From the NCBI GenBank assembly GCA_013398615.1, contig VZSR01000514.1:7064305-7128304 (forward strand): a stretch of 64,000 nt of DNA, read 5' to 3'. This document shows, one piece after another, positions 61,008 through 64,000 of the stretch. The notes under the pieces were generated by a model. It was not told the DNA's origin. It did no database searches and was given only the letters and a program-made list of their open reading frames with translations. The position numbers and the translations under genes are program-made. Position 1 is the first letter of the stretch. Every line of letters begins with the position of its first letter. The stretch comes from Brachypodius melanocephalos (lineage: Eukaryota; Chordata; Aves; Passeriformes; Pycnonotidae).

Positions 61008-61440
61008 TTTACAACAAGGCTCTGGATTACAGGGATCACAGGCTGATCTGGCATTGCATTCCCTGTCATCCTCAAAGGAACCGTAAGAAAATGTAGCAGA
61101 AAAGGCTATGCTATTTAAATTCACAGCAGTAACAGCAGTAAAATGTTTGAATGTCCCCACGAACCAGCTTCTTAATATCCTGTCAATGCCACTTCTCTCA
61201 CACCCCTGCTGTAACCGAGAGGAGCAGTCAGAGCGCCGCGGATTTCCACAGCAAAGCTGGCCAAAGATGTGTTTTCCCCTGGCCAAATCCCACCTCCTTC
61301 TTGCAGTTCATCACCCCTCAGCTGTGTTGATTCAACAGTTTGTCATTAACATTATTTTCAGATGGTTCACTTCAGGAATCCAGGCTGGGGCTCAACCCCA
61401 CCCTGCTGGTGGCACAAGAAAGGCACGTCGGGCGTGGGGG
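61008..61440. other. Unique, GC-richer non-coding stretch
   Basis: No gene assigned. The 129-codon frame at 61108-61497 (+) runs into the TGGGA repeat and is overlapped by antisense frames, and no domain is seen. Confidence 0.5.
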
Positions 61441-61464
61441 TGGGATGGGATGGGATGGGATGGG
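61441..61464. repeat. (TGGGA)n minisatellite-like run
   Basis: Four exact TGGGA units plus a partial fifth. On this strand the GGG triplets at 5-bp spacing have G-quadruplex potential. Confidence 0.9.
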
Positions 61465-64000
61465 TTTGGACATGCAGCTGGGAGCTGGGACTGGTGAGGA
61501 TGGGCTTGCTGCTGTGCCAGGGTGCAGAGCAGTGACCCAGGTCTCCCTGCCAGCAGCCTGGTGTCCTGTTCACTTCCTGGGAATGGGTTGTGTGTGCTTT
61601 CCTAAGGAGCTGGGTGTGCAGTCAACTCCTGAGGTTATTCATGGCACAGCATTCCTTGGGAGAATGTGATAATTCAAATGTTCCTCTCACAGTATGTAGG
61701 AGTTGGAGTCAATGCTGGGAAATATAAAACTTGTGACACGCTGTGATAATGGGGACATTTAACACAGACCATTGAGAAATCACAGTCAGGGGAATCAAAC
61801 AAGAAAAGGTATATGAGGTGGCTTTTCATGAAATTTTATTTTGTTTTATTCTTCTTTGTAGGGTGAATGAATGGGGATGGTGGCTCATTTTCTGGCTTGT
61901 AAGATACAATTTTAACAGTGATCTTAGTAAAACCTTGTTGAACCTCATTTTGCCCGAGTTACCAAAATTGCCTTCAATTTGCATGCTTGTCAGAAGCTTA
62001 TGCTAGGTAGAAGCAGGACATTTATGGTCTCCAGATGGCAGCTGTTGTGATGTATGAAGGTCACATCTTTTTACATCCATTTGTTTTGTATCCATAGACA
62101 AACTAGTTGAGATTTGGGGCTGCTTGGAATCAGAATGAATGGGTAATGAATAATGGAACGTGTTTCCACACAGGAAAAGTAGTCTGTGAGCAGCTAAGGA
62201 TACATCTATTGAGCAACAGATTGGCCAATGCCAGGAAGCACCTTTTTTAATCAGGAAAAAAAGGGCATACCTAGGGATACACACCATGGAAATTACTGTC
62301 AGAGGGAGGAAGGAAGTGACTTCACAAGGAGAATACTGATAAATTTATTCTTCCCAACAAAAATTGTGGAGATAAGCCCATAACAACCTTCTGTTTCTGC
62401 TTCTCTTTGTATTAATTTTCTCTTTCTCAGTTGAAAATTGAGGAGAACATTTAATCTCTTACAAATTATGGAGAATTTTATGCCTATTTGTCTAGTTCCT
62501 TTCATTTGCAAGGGTAGAAAGAACTTTTTGTCATTAATCCTGGGCTTGTAGGTTTGATTTTTGACTATTGTGAATAGAGTAACTTCCAGAACCTATTTGA
62601 AAATACACATATCCATGCTTTTTTTGAGCAGAAAAACTGCTCAGCTTTCTGACAAACCCTGTGAGTAACATCCAGTTTCAATCTCACAGGTGGAACGTGG
62701 GGACTTAAAGTGACAGAATCAAAGCCCAGGAGAAAAGAGCAGAACCAGGCTGGATTCTCTGAACTGACTAATGATAAGAGGGACCTAGAAGAAGAGCTGG
62801 CTTTCAGCTAGCTTTGAATGTCCAACCTCTGAAGATTTAGAAGCATTTAAGATGTCTCAAACCTGAGCCAAAATTACCTTCAGTCTGAGGTTTGCTCATT
62901 GACTGTTCCCTTCTCTTTGGGCTGGTGGCTTCATTTGTCCCACAGGTCCTTTAACAATGCATTTCCCTGCTGTGCCTGGGGTCCTTTCATCTCGCCTCAT
63001 TTCCTCAGAGTGCTAAACTACTTGGAATTCCTTTCTTTTTCCTAATTTGAGAGTTCAAAGTATGGATTTGTAGGAAATTATTCCTGATGAGTGGTTTCAT
63101 TAGGAGAACAGAAGGGAAATTGTTCTAAGAACTTTCTATGTTGAAAAGGGGAGGGATAGTGAAATAAAGTACAGCCTCACACAACATTGAAAACTTCCCA
63201 GAACTGTAATGCACTGTTTTCTATAGAGTTAAGTGGATGGTTTGGACATGCTGCTACATCTCTTTGCTGAAATGAAGATGAGCTCCACTACTAAACACAG
63301 TGCCCTTCCCTGTTCACTGTGGTGATTTTCCAGTGTGGTAACAACAGTTCACTGCAAATGGGACAGTTTCTCCACGAGGATCATAGACATAGAGCCAGGA
63401 TTTTAATGCATTTCAAGCCTAAGAGATTAATTAAGAAATTATTTTGACAAGAAAATGCAATGTTTTCATGCATTTTAGTTGTTGAGCATCCAAGCATTTT
63501 CTTCCAAGATCACTGGGGAATTGTAGCTGTACACCCAGCAATAAACACAATGGGACTTCCTCAGCCCGTGATGCCATCAGCCACTGTCTTGAAGAAAGAC
63601 ATGTACTCTTGTGAAGATTTTCAAATTATTATTTAGACAGGGTCAGATTAATTCTACCGTATCAAGAAGGTAAGATAAACTAGGAGAGCCTGGGGTGTAT
63701 AAAGCTTAGAAGAAAGGAGAGAACCTACCTGTCACTGGGTCAGACTCTCAGAGGGCTGTTAACGATGGATTTTCCTGAGTTAACCTTTTATCTTGTCCTT
63801 TTCAAAATGCTGTCATGTAACATGAGTTATGTGCTAGCAGATAATTTTCCTAAAGTGGTTGCAGCACGCACCAAAGATAGTTGTGCTCTTTGTCTGGACT
63901 ATCATTTTAGAACACACTTTAACTACATCCTCTGTAGGATATAGCCACTCTGGGAATCTTTTAGAGGCACAATTCACAGCAGACAAACCATCTCTTATGT
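61465..64000. other. Unique non-coding stretch to the window end
   Basis: Nothing recognised: no gene, no repeat of note. Small frames at 61340-61669 (+), 62003-62287 (-) and 62299-62511 (-) have no features. Confidence 0.5.

Overview
This window looks like avian nuclear DNA, most likely AT-rich, macrochromosome-type sequence. The main evidence is five CR1-type LINE fragments on the + strand, four of them ending in typical CR1 3' tails (near 16499, 22261, 49106 and 60981-61007). There is also a very old MIR-like SINE core (60313-60450), no primate or rodent SINEs, and a low repeat load otherwise. The species cannot be named from the sequence. One assembly gap (56541-56567) sits inside a poly-T tract.

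I find no convincing protein-coding gene, rRNA, tRNA, CRISPR array or bacterial-type operon. The open frames are short (mostly 60-140 codons), overlap on both strands and match no family I recognise. The longest (171 codons, - strand, 48760-49275) is the antisense of a CR1 element. The window is either one or more long introns or an intergenic gene desert. By manual count, T-runs of 10 or more outnumber A-runs about 16 to 6 on the + strand, a weak hint of + strand transcription.

Layout: 1-16.2 kb is unique AT-rich DNA with a 25-T tract at 5 kb and a pair of 121-bp direct repeats (12470 and 14634). 16.2-22.3 kb holds two CR1 tails, a TA-rich microsatellite (18.2-18.4 kb) and a possible conserved non-coding block (19.3-20.7 kb). 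22.9-23.3 kb has a possible terminal exon: a good splice acceptor, 40 open codons, a stop, then AATAAA. 31.9-35.2 kb holds further conserved-element candidates. 37.0-37.6 kb holds an ancient CR1 reverse-transcriptase 3' fragment followed by an A/G tract. 39.65 kb has a 35-bp sequence between near-consensus splice sites. 42-46.5 kb is richer in GC but without a recognisable gene. 47.4-49.1 kb contains a 55-bp tandem duplication and a CR1 copy whose middle is replaced by a TA microsatellite between 9-bp direct repeats. 52.6-55.2 kb and 58.7-58.9 kb are further conserved-element candidates. 60.3-61.5 kb has the MIR-like core, a CR1 tail and a TGGGA repeat.

No genes can be shown to work together here. 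The functional content, if any, is most likely cis-regulatory. Calls of conserved elements and exons rest on sequence character alone and would need alignment or RNA data. I did not find a strong case for a new biological system.
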